A DNA stretch of 64,000 nucleotides from Arion vulgaris (taxonomy: Eukaryota > Mollusca > Gastropoda > Stylommatophora > Arionidae). The DNA is taken from the NCBI GenBank assembly GCA_020796225.1, contig CM036767.1, forward strand, positions 25,798,100 through 25,862,099. The letters are read 5' to 3'. Positions 41,372 to 56,634 of this stretch are shown one piece after another (position 1 is the first letter of the stretch; the number at the start of each line of letters is the position of its first letter). The notes below the pieces were generated by a model. It searched no databases and was not told where the DNA came from. It saw nothing but the letters and a program-made list of their open reading frames with translations. The translations under genes were made by a program, and so were the position numbers.

Positions 41372-44300
41372 GAGAAACATGTATGATACTTGATTAGCAG
41401 AAACATATGATACTTGATTAACGAAACATATGATACTTGATTAACAGAAACATATGATACTTGATTAACAGAAACATCTATGATACTTGATTAACAGAAA
41501 CATGTATGATACTTGATTAACAGAAACATGTATGATCTTGATTAACGAAACATGTATGATACTTGATTAACAGAAACATATGATACGTTAACGAAACATA
41601 GATACTTGATTAACGAAACATGTATGATACTTGATTAACGAAACATGTATGATACTTGATTAACAAAACATCTATGATACTTGATTAACAGAAACATATG
41701 ATACTTGATTAACAGAAACATGTATGATACTTGATTAACAGAAACATGTATGATACTTGATTAACGAAACATTTTGATCTTGATTAACAGAAACATATGA
41801 TCTTGATTAAGAAACATGTATGATACTTGATTAACAGAAACATGTATGATACTTGATTAACAGAAACATATGATACTTGATTAACAGAAACATGTATGAT
41901 ACTTGATTGCAGAAACATCTATGATACTTGATTAACAGAAACATGATGATACTTGATTAACAGAAACATGTTTATACTTGATTAACAAACATATGATATT
42001 GATTAAGAAACATCTATGATACTTGATTAACAGAAACATGTATGATCTTGATTAACAAACATATGATACTTGATTGAAACATGTATGATACTTGATTAAC
42101 AGAAACATATGATACTTGATTAACAGAAACATATGATACTTGATTAACAGAAACATGTATGATACGTTAACGAAACATGTATGATACTTGATTAACAGAA
42201 ACATATGATATTTGATTAACAGAAACATATGATACTTGATTAACAGAAACATATGATACTTGATTAACATAAACATGTATGATACTTGATTAACGAAACA
42301 TCTTGATACTTGATTAACAGAAAAAAAATGATACTTGATTAACAGAAACATATGATACTTGATTAACAGAAACATATGATCTTGATTAACGAAACATATG
42401 ATACTTGATTAACAGAAACATGTATGATACTTGATTAACAGAAACATATGATACTTGATTAACAGAAACATATGATCTTGATTAGCGAAACATATGATAC
42501 TTGATTAACAGACATATGATACTTGATTAACAGAAACATGTAGATGCGTTACAGAAACATGTGTGATACTTGATTAACGAAACATATGATACTTGATTAG
42601 CAGAAACATATGATCTGATTAACAGAAACATCTATGATACTTGATTAGCGAAACATATGATGCGTTAACAGAAACATATGATACTTGATTACAGAAACAT
42701 GATGATATTTGATTAACAGAAACATGTATGATACGATTAACAGAAACATATGATACTTGATTAACAGAAACATCTATGATACTTGATTAACAGAAACATG
42801 TATGATACTTGATTGAGAAACATCATGATACTTGATTAACAGAAACATGTATGATACTTGATTAACAAAAAACATGTATGATGTGATTAACGAAACATAT
42901 GATACTTGATTGAGAAACATCTATGATCTTGATTAACAGAAACATTATGATACTTGATTAACGAAACATATGATACTTGATTAACAGAAACATGTATGAT
43001 ACTTGATTAACAGAAACATATGATACTTGATTGACAGAAACATATGATACTTGATTAACAGAAACATGTATGATGCTGATTAACAGAAACATTATGATAC
43101 TTGATTAACAGAAACATGTATATGATTAAAGAAACATATGATCTTGATTACAGAAACATATGATACTTGATTAACGAAACATGTATGATACTTGATTAAC
43201 AAAACATCTATGATACTTGATTAACAGAAACATATGATACTTGATTAACAGAAACATATGATCGTTAACAGAAACATATGATACTTGATTACGAAACATA
43301 TGATACTTGATTAACAGAAACGTAGTGATACTTGATTAACAGAAACATGTATGATACTTGATTAACAGAAACATATGATACTTGATTAGCGAAACATATG
43401 ATCTTGATTAACGAAACATATGATATGATTAACAAAAAACATGTTGATCTTGATTAACAACATGTATGATACTTGATTAACAGAAACATATGATACTTGA
43501 TTAACAGAAACATCTATGATGCTTGATTGCTAGAAACATATGATACTTGATTAACAGAAACATATGATGCGATTAACAGAAACATATGATACTTGATTAA
43601 CAGAAACATGTATGATACTTGATTATTTAAACATATGATACTTGATTAACAGAAACATGTATGATACTTGATTAACAGAAACATATGATACTTGATTAAC
43701 AGAAACATCTATGATACTTGATTAACAGAAACATATGATACTTGATTAACAGAAACATCTATGATACTTGATTAACAGAAACATATGATACTTGATTAAC
43801 AGAAACATATGATACTTGATTAACAGAAACATATGCTATTTGATTAATAGAAACATCTATGATACTTGATTAACAGAAACATGTATGATACTTGATTAAC
43901 AGAAACATGAATGATACTTGATTAACAGAAACATATGATACTTGATTAGCAGAAACATCTATGATACCCTTTATTACAGAAACATATGATATTGATTAGC
44001 AAAACATATGATACTTGATTAACAGAAACATCTATGATACTTGATTAGCAGAAACATATGATACTTGATTACCAGAAACATATGATACTTGATTAACAGA
44101 AACATGTATGATACTTGATTAACAGAAACATGTATGATACTTGATTAACAGAAACATATGATATTTGATTAACAGAAACATCTATGATACGATTAACGAA
44201 ACATGTATGATACTTGATTGCGAAACATCTATGATACTTGATTAACAGAAACATGTGATACTTGATTAACAGAAACATGTATGATACTTGATTAACAGAA

Positions 44301-47300
44301 ACATATGATACTTGATTGCAGAAACATCTATGATACTTGATTAACAGAAACATGTATGATACTTGATTAACAGAAACATATGATCTTGATTAACGAAACA
44401 TGTATGATACTTGATTAACGAAACATATGATACTTGATTGCAGAAACATATGATACTTGATTAACAGAAACATGTATGATATTTGATTAACAGAAACATG
44501 TATGATACTTGATTAACGAAATGTATGATACTTGATTAACAGAACATTGATCTTGATTACAGAAACATTGATCTTGATTAACGAAACATGTTTATACTTG
44601 ATTAACAAACATCTATGATACTTGATTAACGAAACATATGTGGATTAACGAAGACATATGATGCTTGATTAACGAAACATATGATACTTGATTAACAGAC
44701 ATATGATACGTTAACGAAACATGTATGATACTGATTAACAGAAACATTATGATACTTGATTAACGAAACATATGATACTTGATTGCGAAACATATGATAG
44801 ATTACAGAAACATATGATACTTGATTAACAGAAACATGTATGATCTTGATTAACGAAACATGTATGATACTTGATTATGAAACATATGATACTTGATTAA
44901 GAAACATCTATGATCTTGATTGCGAAACATATGATCTGATTAAGGGAAAAATATGATACTTGATTAAGAAACATATGATGCTTGATTACAGAAACATGTA
45001 TGATACTTGATTAGCAGAAACATATGATACTTGATTAACAGAAACATGTATGATACTTGATTAACAGAAAAAAAATGATCTTGATTAACAGAACATCTAT
45101 GATACTTGATTAACGAAACATATGATACTTGATTAACAGAAACATCTATGATACTTGATTAACAGAAACATATGATACTTGATTAACAGAAACATATGAT
45201 ACTTGATTAACAGAAACATATGCTATTTGATTAAAAAACATCTATGATATTTATTAACAGAAACATGTATGATACGATTAACAGAAACATGTATGATACT
45301 TGATTAACAGAAACATATGATACTTGATTAGCAGAAACATCTATGATACTTGATTAACAGAAACATATGATACTTGATTAGGGAAAAATATGATACTGAT
45401 TAACAGAAACATCTATGATACTTGATTAGCGAAACATATGATACTTGATTAACAGCATATGATACTTGATTAAAAACATGTATGATCCGATTAACAGAAA
45501 CATGTATGATACTTGATTAACAGAAAAATATGATACTTGATTAACAGAAACATCTATGATACTTGATTAACAGAAACATGTATGACCTGATTGAGAAACA
45601 TCTATGATACTTGATTAACAGAAACATGTATGATACTTGATTAACAGAAACATGTATGATACTTGATTAACAGAAACATATGATACTTGATTGGGAAACA
45701 TCTATGATCTTGATTACAGAAACATGATGATCTTGATTAACGAAACAAAGATACTTGATTAACAGAAACATGTATGATAGCGATTAACAGAAACATATGA
45801 TACTTGATTGACGAAACATATGATACTTGATTAACAGAAACATGTATGATACTTGATTAACGAAACATGTTGATACTTGATTAACAGAAACATGTATGAT
45901 ACTTGATTAACAGAAAAAATATGATGCTTGATTAAAGAAACATGTTGATACTGATTAACAGAAACATGTATGATAGCGTTAACAGAAACATCTATGATAC
46001 TTGATTAACAGAAACATATGATCTTGATTAACAAAACATATGATCTTGATTAACAAACATATGATACGATTAACGAAACATATGTAACTTTATTAACAAA
46101 ACATGTATGATACGATTAACGAAACATGTATGATCTTGATTAACAGAAACATGTTTTGATACTTGATTAACGACATATGATCTTGATTAACGAAACATAT
46201 GATACTTGATTAACAGAAACATATGATGTGATTACTGAAACATATGATGCTTGATTAGCAAAAAATCTATGATACTTGATTAGCGAAACATATGATACTT
46301 GATTAACAGAAACATATGATACTTGATTACAGAAACAGTATGATGATTATGAGACATATGATGCGATTAACGAAACATGTGATACTTGATTAGCGAAACA
46401 TAGATACTTGATTAACAGAAACATCTATGATACTTGATTAACAGAAACATAAGATACTTGATTAACAGAAAGCATATGATCTTGATTAACAGAAACATCT
46501 ATGATACTTGATTAACAGAAACATATGATACTTGATTAACGAAACAAAGATACTTGATTAAGAACATTGTGATACTTGATTAACAGAAACATATGATCTG
46601 ATTAACGAAACATCTATGATACTTGATTAACAGAAACATATGATACTTGATTAACAGAAAAAAAATGATACGATTAACAAAAAACATCTATGATACTTGA
46701 TTAACGAAACATATGATACTTGATTAACGAAACATATGATACTTGATTAACAGAAACTTATGATACTTGATTAACAGAAACATGTATGATGCATTAACGA
46801 AACATATATGATCTTGATTAACAGAAACATGTATGATACTTGATTAACGAAACATCTATGATACTTGATTAACGAAAAATCTATGATACTTGATTAACGA
46901 AACATTGATCTTGATTACAGAAACATATGATACTTGATTAACAGAAACATATGATCTGATTAACAGAAACATGTATGATCTTGATTAACGAACATGTATG
47001 ATACTTGATTAACAGAAACATATGATACTTGATTAACAGAAACATGTATGATACTTGATTAGCAGAACATCTATGATCTTGATTAACAGAAACATCTATG
47101 ATCTGATTAACAGAAACATCTATGATACTTGATTAACAGAAAAAAAATGATCTTGATTAAGAAACATGTATGATACTTGATTAACAGAACATCTATGATA
47201 CTTGATTAAAAAAACATCTATGATACTGATTAACAGAAACATATGATCTTGATTAACGAAACATATGATATTTATTAACAGAAACATATGATACTTGATT

Positions 47301-50300
47301 AACAGAAACATGTATTATACTTGATTAACAGAAACATGTATGATACTTGATTAACAGAAACATCTATGATACTTGATTAACAGAAACATATGATACTTGA
47401 TTAACAGAAACATATGATACTTGATTAACAGAAACATATGATACTTGATTAACAGAAACATATGATCTTGATTAACGAAACATGTATGATACTTGATTAA
47501 CAGTAACATGTATGATACTTGATTAACAGAAACATATGATACTTGATTAGCAGAAACATTGATCTGATTAACGAGAAACATATGATACTTGATTAACGAA
47601 ACATGTATGATACTTGATTAACAGAAACATATGATACTTGATTAGCAGAAACATATGATCGTTAACAGAAACATCTATGATACTTGATTAGCGAAACTAT
47701 GATACTTGATTAACAGAAACATATGATACGATTAACAGAAAAATGTATGATACTTGATTGGGGAAACATATGATCGTTAACGAAACATGTATGATGTGAT
47801 TAACGAAACATATGATGCTTGATTACAGAAACATCTATGATCTTGATTAACAGAAACATAAGATACTTGATTAACGAAACATATGATACTTGATTAACAG
47901 AAACATCTATGATACTTGATTAACAGAAACATATGATGCGATTAACAGAAACATATAATACTTGATTAACGAAACATATGATCTTGATTAACAGAAACAT
48001 GTTGATACTTGATTAACAGAAACATATGATACTTGATTAACAGAAACATCTATGATACGATTAACGAAACATATGATCTTGATTAACGAAACATATGATA
48101 CTTGATTAACGAAACATCTTGATACTTGATTAACGAAACATATGATACGTTAACGAAACATATGATACTTGATTAACAGAAACATGTATGATACGATTAA
48201 GAAACATGATGATAGCATTAACAGAAACATATATGATACTTGATTAACAGAAACATGTATGATACTTGATTAACAGAAACATCTATGATACTTGATTAAC
48301 AGAAACATCTATGATACTTGATTAACAGAAACATATGATATTTGATTAACAGAAACATATGATACTTGATTAACAGAAACATATGATACTTGATTAACAG
48401 AAACATGTATGATACTTGATTAACAGAAACATGTATGATACTTGATTAACAGAAACATATGATACTTGATTAAAAAAACATAAATGATACTTGATTAACG
48501 AAACATGTTTATACTTGATTAACAGAAACATCTATGATACTTGATTAACAGAACATCTTGATGCGTTAGAGCATATGATACTTGATTAACGAAACATATG
48601 ATACTTGATTAACAGAACATATGATACTTGATTAACAGAAACATGTATGAACTTGATTAACAGAAACATATGATACTTGATTAACAGAAACATCTATGAT
48701 GCTTGATTAAAGAAACATGTATGATACTTGATTAACAGAAACATTATGATACTTGATTACAGAACATATTTATACTTGATTAACGAAACATTTATGATAC
48801 TTGATTAACAGAAACATTTTATGATACTTGATTAACAGAAACATGTATGATACTTGATTGAAACATATGATCTTGATTAAAACATGTGATACTTGATTAA
48901 CAAACATCTATGATACTTGATTAACAGAAACATGTATGATACTTGATTAACAGAAACATCTATGATACGATTAACAAAACATATGATACTTGATTAACGA
49001 AACATGTATGATGCGATTAACAGAAACATCTATGATACTTGATTAACAGAAACATCTATGATACTTGATTAACAGAAACATATGATACTTGATTAACAGA
49101 AACATATGATATGATTAACGAAACATATGATACTTGATTAACAGAAACATGATATTTGATTAACAGAAACATCTATGATACTTGATTAACAGAAACATGT
49201 ATGATCTTGATTAACGAAACATATGATACTTGATTAACAGAAACATATGTACTTGATTAACAAAACATTATGATACTTGATTAACGAAACATGTATGATA
49301 CTTGATTAACAGAAACATATGATACTTGATTAGCAGAAACATATGATACTTGATTAACAGAAACATATGATACTTTATTAACAGAAACATGTATGATACT
49401 TGATTAACAGAAACATATGATACTTGATTGACAGAAACATATGATACTTGATTAACAGAAACATCTATGATACTTGATTACGAAAACATATGATACTTTA
49501 TTAACAGAAACATATGATACTTGATTAACAGAAACATGTGATACTTGATTAACAGAAACATATGATACTTGATTAACAGAAACATGTATGATACTTGATT
49601 AACAGAAACATATGATACTTGATTAACAGAAACATCTATGATACTTGATTAACAGAAACATAAGATACTTGATTAACAGAAACATATGATACTTGATTAA
49701 CAGAAACATCTATGATACTTGATTAACAGAAACATATGATACGATTGAAACATATGATACTTGATTAACGAAACATGTATGATACGTTAACGAAACATAT
49801 GATCTTGATTAACGAAACATCTATGATACTTGATTAACAGAAACATATGATCTTGATTAACAGAAACATATGATATTTATTAACAGAAACATCTATGATC
49901 TTGATTAACAGAACATATGATCTTGATTAACGAAACATATGATACTTGATTAACAAAACATGTTGATACTTGATTAACAGAAACATGTATGATACTTGAT
50001 TAACAGAAACATATATGATGCTGATTAACGAAACATGTATGATCTTGATTAACAGAAACATCTATGATCTTGATTAACAGAAACATCTATGATACTTGAT
50101 TAACAGAAACATATGATACTTGATTAACAGAAACATATGATACTTGATTAACAGAAACATATGATACGATTAACGAAACAGTGATGCTTGATTAACAGAA
50201 ACATGTATGATACTTGATTAACAGAAACATATGATACTTGATTAACAGAAACATTATGATCTTGATTAACAAAACATCTATGATCGATTAACAGAAACAT

Positions 50301-53157
50301 CTATGATACTTGATTAACAGAACATCTATGATACGATTAACAGAAACATATGATGTGATTAAAAACATTATGATGCTTGATTAACAGAAACATCTATGAT
50401 ACTGATTACAGAAACATCTATGATCTTGATTAACAGAAACATTGATACTTGATTAACGAAACATATGATCTTGATTAACAGAAACATATGATGCTTGATT
50501 AACAGAAACATGTATGATACTTGATTACAGAAACATGTATGATACTTGATTAACGAAACATCTATGATACTTGATTAACAGAAACATATGATGCTTGATT
50601 AACAGAAAACATATGATACTTGATTAACAGAAACATATGATACTTGATTACCAGAAACATATGATACTTGATTAACAGAAACATGTATGATACTTGATTA
50701 ACAGAAACATGTATGATACTTGATTAACAGAAACATATGATGTGATTAGCAGAAACATATGATACTTGATTAAAAATATGATACTTGATTAACAGAAACA
50801 TGTATGATACTTGATTAACAGAAACATATGATACTTGATTAGCAGAAAAATATGATCTTGATTAACAGAAACATCTATGATACTTGATTGAGAAACATAT
50901 GATCTGATTAACGAAACTATGATACTTGATTAACAGAAACATGATGATACTTGATTAGCGAAACATATGATTTGATTAACAGAAACATGTATGATACTTG
51001 ATTAACGAAACATATGATACTTGATTAACAGAAACATCTATGATACTTGATTAACAGAAACATAAGATACTTGATTAACGAAACATATGATCTTGATTAA
51101 CGAAACATCTATGATACTTGATTAACGAAACATATGATACTTGATTAACGAAACATATAATACTTGATTAACAGAAACATATGATCTTGATTAACAGAAA
51201 CATGTATGATCTTGATTAACAGAAACATATGATGCTTGATTAACAGAAACATCTATGATCTTGATTAACAGAACATATGATACTTGATTAACGAAACATA
51301 TGATACTTGATTAACAGAAACATCTATGATCGATTCGAAACATATGATACTTGATTAACGAAACATATGATACTTGATTAACAGAAACATGTATGATACT
51401 TGATTAACAGAAACATGTATGATACTTGATTAACAGAAACATATATGATACTTGATTAACAGAAACATGTATGATACTTGATTAACAGAAACATCTATGA
51501 TACTTGATTAACAGAAACATCTATGATACTTGATTAACAGAAACATTTATGATACTTGATTAACAGAAACATATGATACTTGATTAACAGAAACATATGA
51601 TACTTGATTAACAGAAACATGTATGATGCGATTAACAGAAACATGTATGATACTTGATTAACAGAAACATATGATATGATTAACGAAACGATGATACTTG
51701 ATTAACAGAAACATCTATGATACTTGATTAACGAAACATATGATCTTGATTGAAACATATGATCTTGATTAACGAAACATATGAAATTGATTAACAGAAA
51801 CATCTATGATACTTGATTAACAGAAACATCTATGATACTTGATTAACAGAAACATATGATACTTGATTAACAGAAACATGTATGATACTTGATTAACAGA
51901 AACATCTATGATACGGATTAACAGAAACATCTATGATACGATTAACGAAACATATGATACTTGATTAACGAAACATATGATGCTTGATTAACGAAACATA
52001 TGATGCGATTAACAGAAACATGTATGATCTTGATTAACGAAACATATGATCTGATTAACGAAACATCTATGATACTTGATTCGAAACATGTATGATACTT
52101 GATTACGAAACATTGATGCGTTAACAAACATATGATATTTATTAACAGAAACATTTATGATACTTGATTAACAGAAACATTTATGATACTTGATTAACAG
52201 AAACATGTATGATACTTGATTAACATAAACATATGATACTTGATTAACAGAAACATGTATGATACTTGATTAACAGAAACATCTATGATACTTGATTAAC
52301 AGAAACATGTTTATACTTGATTAACGAAACATCTATGATACTTGATTAACGAAACATATGATCTTGATTAACAGAAACATGTATGATCTGATTAACAAAC
52401 ATCTATGATCTTGGTTAAGAAACATCTATGATACTTGATTAACAGAAACATATGATACTTGATTAACGAAACCTATGATGCGTTAGAAACATATGATACT
52501 TGATTACAGAAACATGATATTTGATTAACAGAAACATCTATGATCTTGATTAACGAAACATATGATCTTGATTAACAAAACATCTATGATACTTGATTAA
52601 CAGAAACATGTATGATACTTGATTAACAGAAACATGTATGATACTTGATTAACAGAAACATATGATACTTGATTAACATAAACATATGATACTTGATTAA
52701 CAGAAACATATGATACTTGATTAACAGAAACATGTATGATACTTGATTAACATAAACATGTATGATACTTGATTAACAGAAACATATGATACTTGATTAA
52801 CAGAAACATATGATACTTGATTAACAGAAACATATGATATTTGATTAACAGAAACATATGATACTTGATTAACAGAAACATGTATGATCTTGATTAACGA
52901 AACATTATGATAGGGGTTAACAGAACATGTATGATACTTGATTAACGAAACATATGATACTTGATTAACAGAAACATATGATGCGTTAACAGAAACATCT
53001 ATGATACTGATTAACGAAACATGTATGATACTTGATTAACAGAAACATGTATGATACTTGATTAACAGAAACATATGATACTTGATTAACAGAAAAAAAA
53101 TGATACTTGATTACAGAAACATATGATACTTGATTAACGAAACATATGATACTTGGA
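41372..53157. repeat. Satellite DNA array, 24/26-bp units, 11.8 kb
   Basis: Almost pure tandem copies of GATACTTGATTAACAGAAAC followed by ATAT (24 bp), ATGTAT or ATCTAT (26 bp). I estimate 450-490 units. The three classes are interspersed, not blocked. Recurrent shortened forms are GATCTTGATT, TAACGAAACAT and GATACGATTAA. No other sequence interrupts the array. Its left edge lies 143 bp after the INTS12 stop and its right edge ends abruptly at ATACTTG|GATTT. Short ORFs of the type MFLLIKYH on the minus strand are periodic artefacts of the 24-bp unit. Confidence 0.98.
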
Positions 53158-53224
53158 TTTCTGGCTTGAAAACCCGTATGTTATTTGCTCAAGCTAACTA
53201 TAGTAACATATAAAAATCTCAGAA

Positions 53225-53650
53225 GGTTTCTGTAGCGTGAGGTTAGGTACTCATCTCTCGTGCCAAGGTACCAGGTTCGCTCCGTCATGGATCCATCTGG
53301 ATATTTTTTCCGAGATCCTGATCTCAATATATGAGATCGTTCCTAGTCCTATCAAGACTAAAAATAACATGTAGACTGGAATAAAGCGTTCAATTTTAGC
53401 ATGTAAAGAACCCTTTTCAGTTCAAAATCGAGAAGAGCAGGCTGGAAAGTTACTGCCCGGGCAAAATTCATTAGAAAAGATTAAAAATAAAATTGCTACA
53501 AAAATATCTTCACCATCTTCAAAATTACATGGGGACCCCCCAGGGCTCAGGTTCATGCACCGCAGCTGAGATCTTCCTGTGTGAAAGAGATTGAAAACAC
53601 ACATGGTTACTCACGAAGTGCAGTGGTGATGGTCCCATCAATAAAAATAC
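53225..53650 (+). mobile_element. tRNA-derived SINE remains
   Basis: The left part has GTAGCGTGAGGTTAGGTACT and B-box-like AGGTTCGCTCC (53230-53285). The right part (53560-53645) GCAGCTGAGATCTTCCTGTG then AACACACATGGTTACTCACG is the tail of the tRNA-Met SINE at 39358-39580. The middle shows no relation to either, so this may be two SINE fragments rather than one. Confidence 0.55.
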
Positions 53651-53659
53651 TTTAATCAT

Positions 53660-54160
53660 TTTAGTAACTTCTAGAAATGTGATTATTTAAGACACATGTA
53701 AGCACTGTGCAGATAAATAAGGAACCCTTTTTCATACCTGAATTTTATATTTGGGATACAGTGTTAGCTGTATTTAATATTTACCATCAGCACAGATGTT
53801 GATCTTAAACAGCTGCCAACCACTTTGTCTTTTTAATTGAGGCTTGGGCAGAAAGCTGTTATGGGGGAAAAATTCCCTCCCATTGTGAATTTAACCTTAC
53901 CCCCAAAAAAAACATGACTAACCCTCTTACTGTCTGATGTATGTATATACTTCATATATATAAATCAGAGACACTGAACCCTTTAAATTTAAAAAGGGGG
54001 TTAAACGCAGCAGACACACATAAATGCTGCCTGTGGAATGAAGTATGTATCTCTTCTGTACAGTGTTCATGGGAATATTAAGATGACCGCTGCATTAGTG
54101 ATTATGCATGGGTTTACCTAATGTGTGAGTTGAAAAGAATTATTTATATTTGTATGTTGT
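53660..54160. other. Unassigned sequence
   Basis: AT-rich and non-coding; a poly-A run follows a C-rich stretch at about 53900. No feature supported. Confidence 0.4.
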
Positions 54161-54162
54161 GA

Positions 54163-55775
54163 ATCAGTTATATGAGGACTATCATCCTGCACTCGGACAT
54201 GTCCATAGGTGCTCCCATCTCTCCTCAACAAATCCAGCGCGTCCCGCGCCGAACCGCCCGTCGATGTTGATTAATCAATCTCTTTGCATATTTAGTATTC
54301 GTTCTTTTGGACTGCACCAATTGGCACCCCTCTCTTTCAATCTGGTCGCGAGTGGGATTCACAGCCTGAAACTCCTGTGTTCGGAAAGACTCTCTCAATC
54401 GTGGAATGTCACTTGATCCCTGGGAGCTCCCCCTGATATTGTAGCCAAGCCAGCAATCTATCAGCTCGTTCATTACCCTAACTCCCCGCGTGCCCAGGGA
54501 CAAAAATGAGGTGATTTCTCTGATCACTGTCTGTACCAGTACCTCCACCCAGTTGTGTCTCACCATACCTGATTGACTTTCGAATCATGCTCATGGAATC
54601 ACTGAGTATAAGCTTCGAGTCGTTGTGAGATGCCAACCAGTTCTACCTCCTCCGTAACCGCCCAAACCTCCATTGTCAAGCTACTTTTTGGTTGTTGCGT
54701 AGCCCACTGGCCTCTCTTATTATTTTCCTCTGGGGTGCTGAAAGGCCACGCCAGCGTTGTTGGTGAATGACTGAACCATCAGTGTAAATAACCACATCTG
54801 TATCATTGATGATGTCATTCAAGAGAGCCTCCACCTCGACGTTTAGCAGTGATAAATTATTTTGTTCGCAGTTTTTTTTAATAGATGTAATAACGGTGAA
54901 AGCAGTCTGAAATTGAGGTGGCACAGCAATCCATTCCTCTCCTGTTTCAATTCCGGAAGGATCACATATTTTCCTAAGCATATCTTTTGCCTGACTCAGC
55001 CATGATCTGCCTCTCTTGAGTCTACACCCTTTCTCCTTAATGAGTTCTTCAAGGATGTTCCTTGTTTGCATTGATTCTTAGATATGATCGAACCCTCCAA
55101 GTTTCAATTCTGTTAACAATAGTTGGGAGGTCAAGAAGGAATCGCATTGACACTCCTGGTGTATCTTTGGTGCATCCCAGAATGATGCACATAGCCTCAT
55201 TCTGAATTCTTTCCAGTCTCACTGTTTGCGTAGGACTAATTGTTAGAGAGCGCATCCATATTCTATACCTAACAGAACAATACCTTGATACAAGAGCTTT
55301 GCTCAATGTTAACAGCCGCCATGATTCTCAGTGTGGATAGTGCGTTGCGAGCCTTGACAATAACTTGGTCAATATGGTACCTAAAGCATAGATTGCGATC
55401 AAATTTTACACCCAAATAACTCATAGATGCTGTTCGGGTGAGTGTATGTCCATCTAAAGTGACGTCATGTGTCAGACTTCACAATGTGATTATTTAGGGA
55501 GAACCATGATAGCACAGCTTTGGTATGGTTTATCGTTGCACCAGAAACATCACACCAGGCCATTATACAGTTCAATTCTTCCTGGAGTTTATTAGCAATT
55601 TCAACCCTGTTTCTCCCCTGTCTGTACACCATGATATCGTCTGCCAGATAATTGCTGCTTCGTAATCATTATGGTGAATACATTGAATAGTACTGGAGAT
55701 AGTGGGGACCCTGGGGTAGGCCCGGTGAAATTTTTGTCTGCACCAGTACCGATTACCACACCTGAGTGCCACTTT
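54163..55775 (-). mobile_element. LINE with RT and RNase H (family 2, copy D), uninterrupted
   Basis: It runs from the RT (GLPQGPHYLQ-like remains near 55700, YRQGETGLKLL at 55600) through [59 protein letters not shown] and [15 protein letters not shown] to RNase [16 protein letters not shown]. It ends at a damaged [16 protein letters not shown] terminus. Many small deletions relative to copy B. It preserves the uninterrupted GCRLKRGRSW junction into which piggyBac inserted in copy B. The tail is CATATAACTGATTC. Confidence 0.9.
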
Positions 55776-56104
55776 GTTAGTGCATCTTGATTGTTTAATA
55801 CAGTTTTGTTTTGTCATATCCATCGTTCACAAGTTCTTGTTATTATTTCAGTCATGTTTCAGTGTCATATCTTTCACTGCAGTGCTGTTCTATGGCTGGT
55901 ATATGTAACCTTTCTTTCATCAATCATATTGATTACCATGATATACTGCATGGGCAACAGCTTATTTCCTTCAAACTCTGCCTCTACTGGAACACTAGAG
56001 AGAATGTCACAAGGAACATATGGCTAGCCACAGTTGAGAAATACACTTCATAATTCAGTCCTTCAAGGATGTATTTGTTCATTGTTTAGTCTAAATGGTT
56101 TAAA
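55776..56104. other. Unassigned sequence
   Basis: Contains an open frame over 55811-56053 but no recognisable motif. The 16-mer CATGATATACTGCATG near 55938 recurs inverted at about 56350. Confidence 0.4.
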
Positions 56105-56345
56105 GGTTTTTTTAAAGCTGAAGGATTGACTTCATTGCACCGGGTTTTACCCCATATGGCTTGGTCCTTCTCCGCAGAAATGGCACGCCACCTGCCGAGA
56201 GTATTGCATGAGCTCCGTAGCTCCAGCAACAATCCTAGGGGTCTCTGGAAAAATGTACCCGTGAACAGAACAGCGCGGTCCGGATTTGAACCCATGCCTT
56301 CGACTCACAAGGCAAAGGGTTTAACCAATTAGCCACAGAGACCCC
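56105..56345 (-). mobile_element. tRNA-derived SINE (family A), second copy
   Basis: Minus-strand head GGGTCTCTGTGGCTAATTGG and GGGTTCAAATCC; body as in 2627-2879 with about 90 per cent identity by eye. No clear target duplication found. Confidence 0.85.
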
Positions 56346-56634
56346 AAAACATGCAGTATATCATGTTTAGTTATGACAGAATAATACTGTCAGGAATTGA
56401 GGAAGTGCTAATTATGTCAGATTATGTTTAGACTTACCATACTATTCATATTTGACAACAGAGCCAATGATAGTATTACATAAAGTGTGAAGGGCCACAC
56501 AGTGTGTGTATGTGTAGATTGGGTACATAAGGAGAGCTAGCAGCTAGCGACGAGTATGACAGCAATACTTTGACAGGACAAACATGTTCAATATTGTAAA
56601 GTAGAACAGTCACATTTACAACTAAATTGAGGTC
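56346..56634. other. Unassigned sequence
   Basis: No protein or repeat feature seen apart from the inverted 16-mer near 56350. Confidence 0.4.

Noticed and set aside
42052..52154. Open frames of repeated MFLLIKYH on the minus strand of the satellite
   Set aside because: The 24-bp unit is a multiple of three, so an open frame repeats by itself; indels break it every few hundred bases and there is no start, splice or homology context.
41372..53157. CRISPR array
   Set aside because: The units are continuous tandem repeats with no unique spacers, in a eukaryotic setting.
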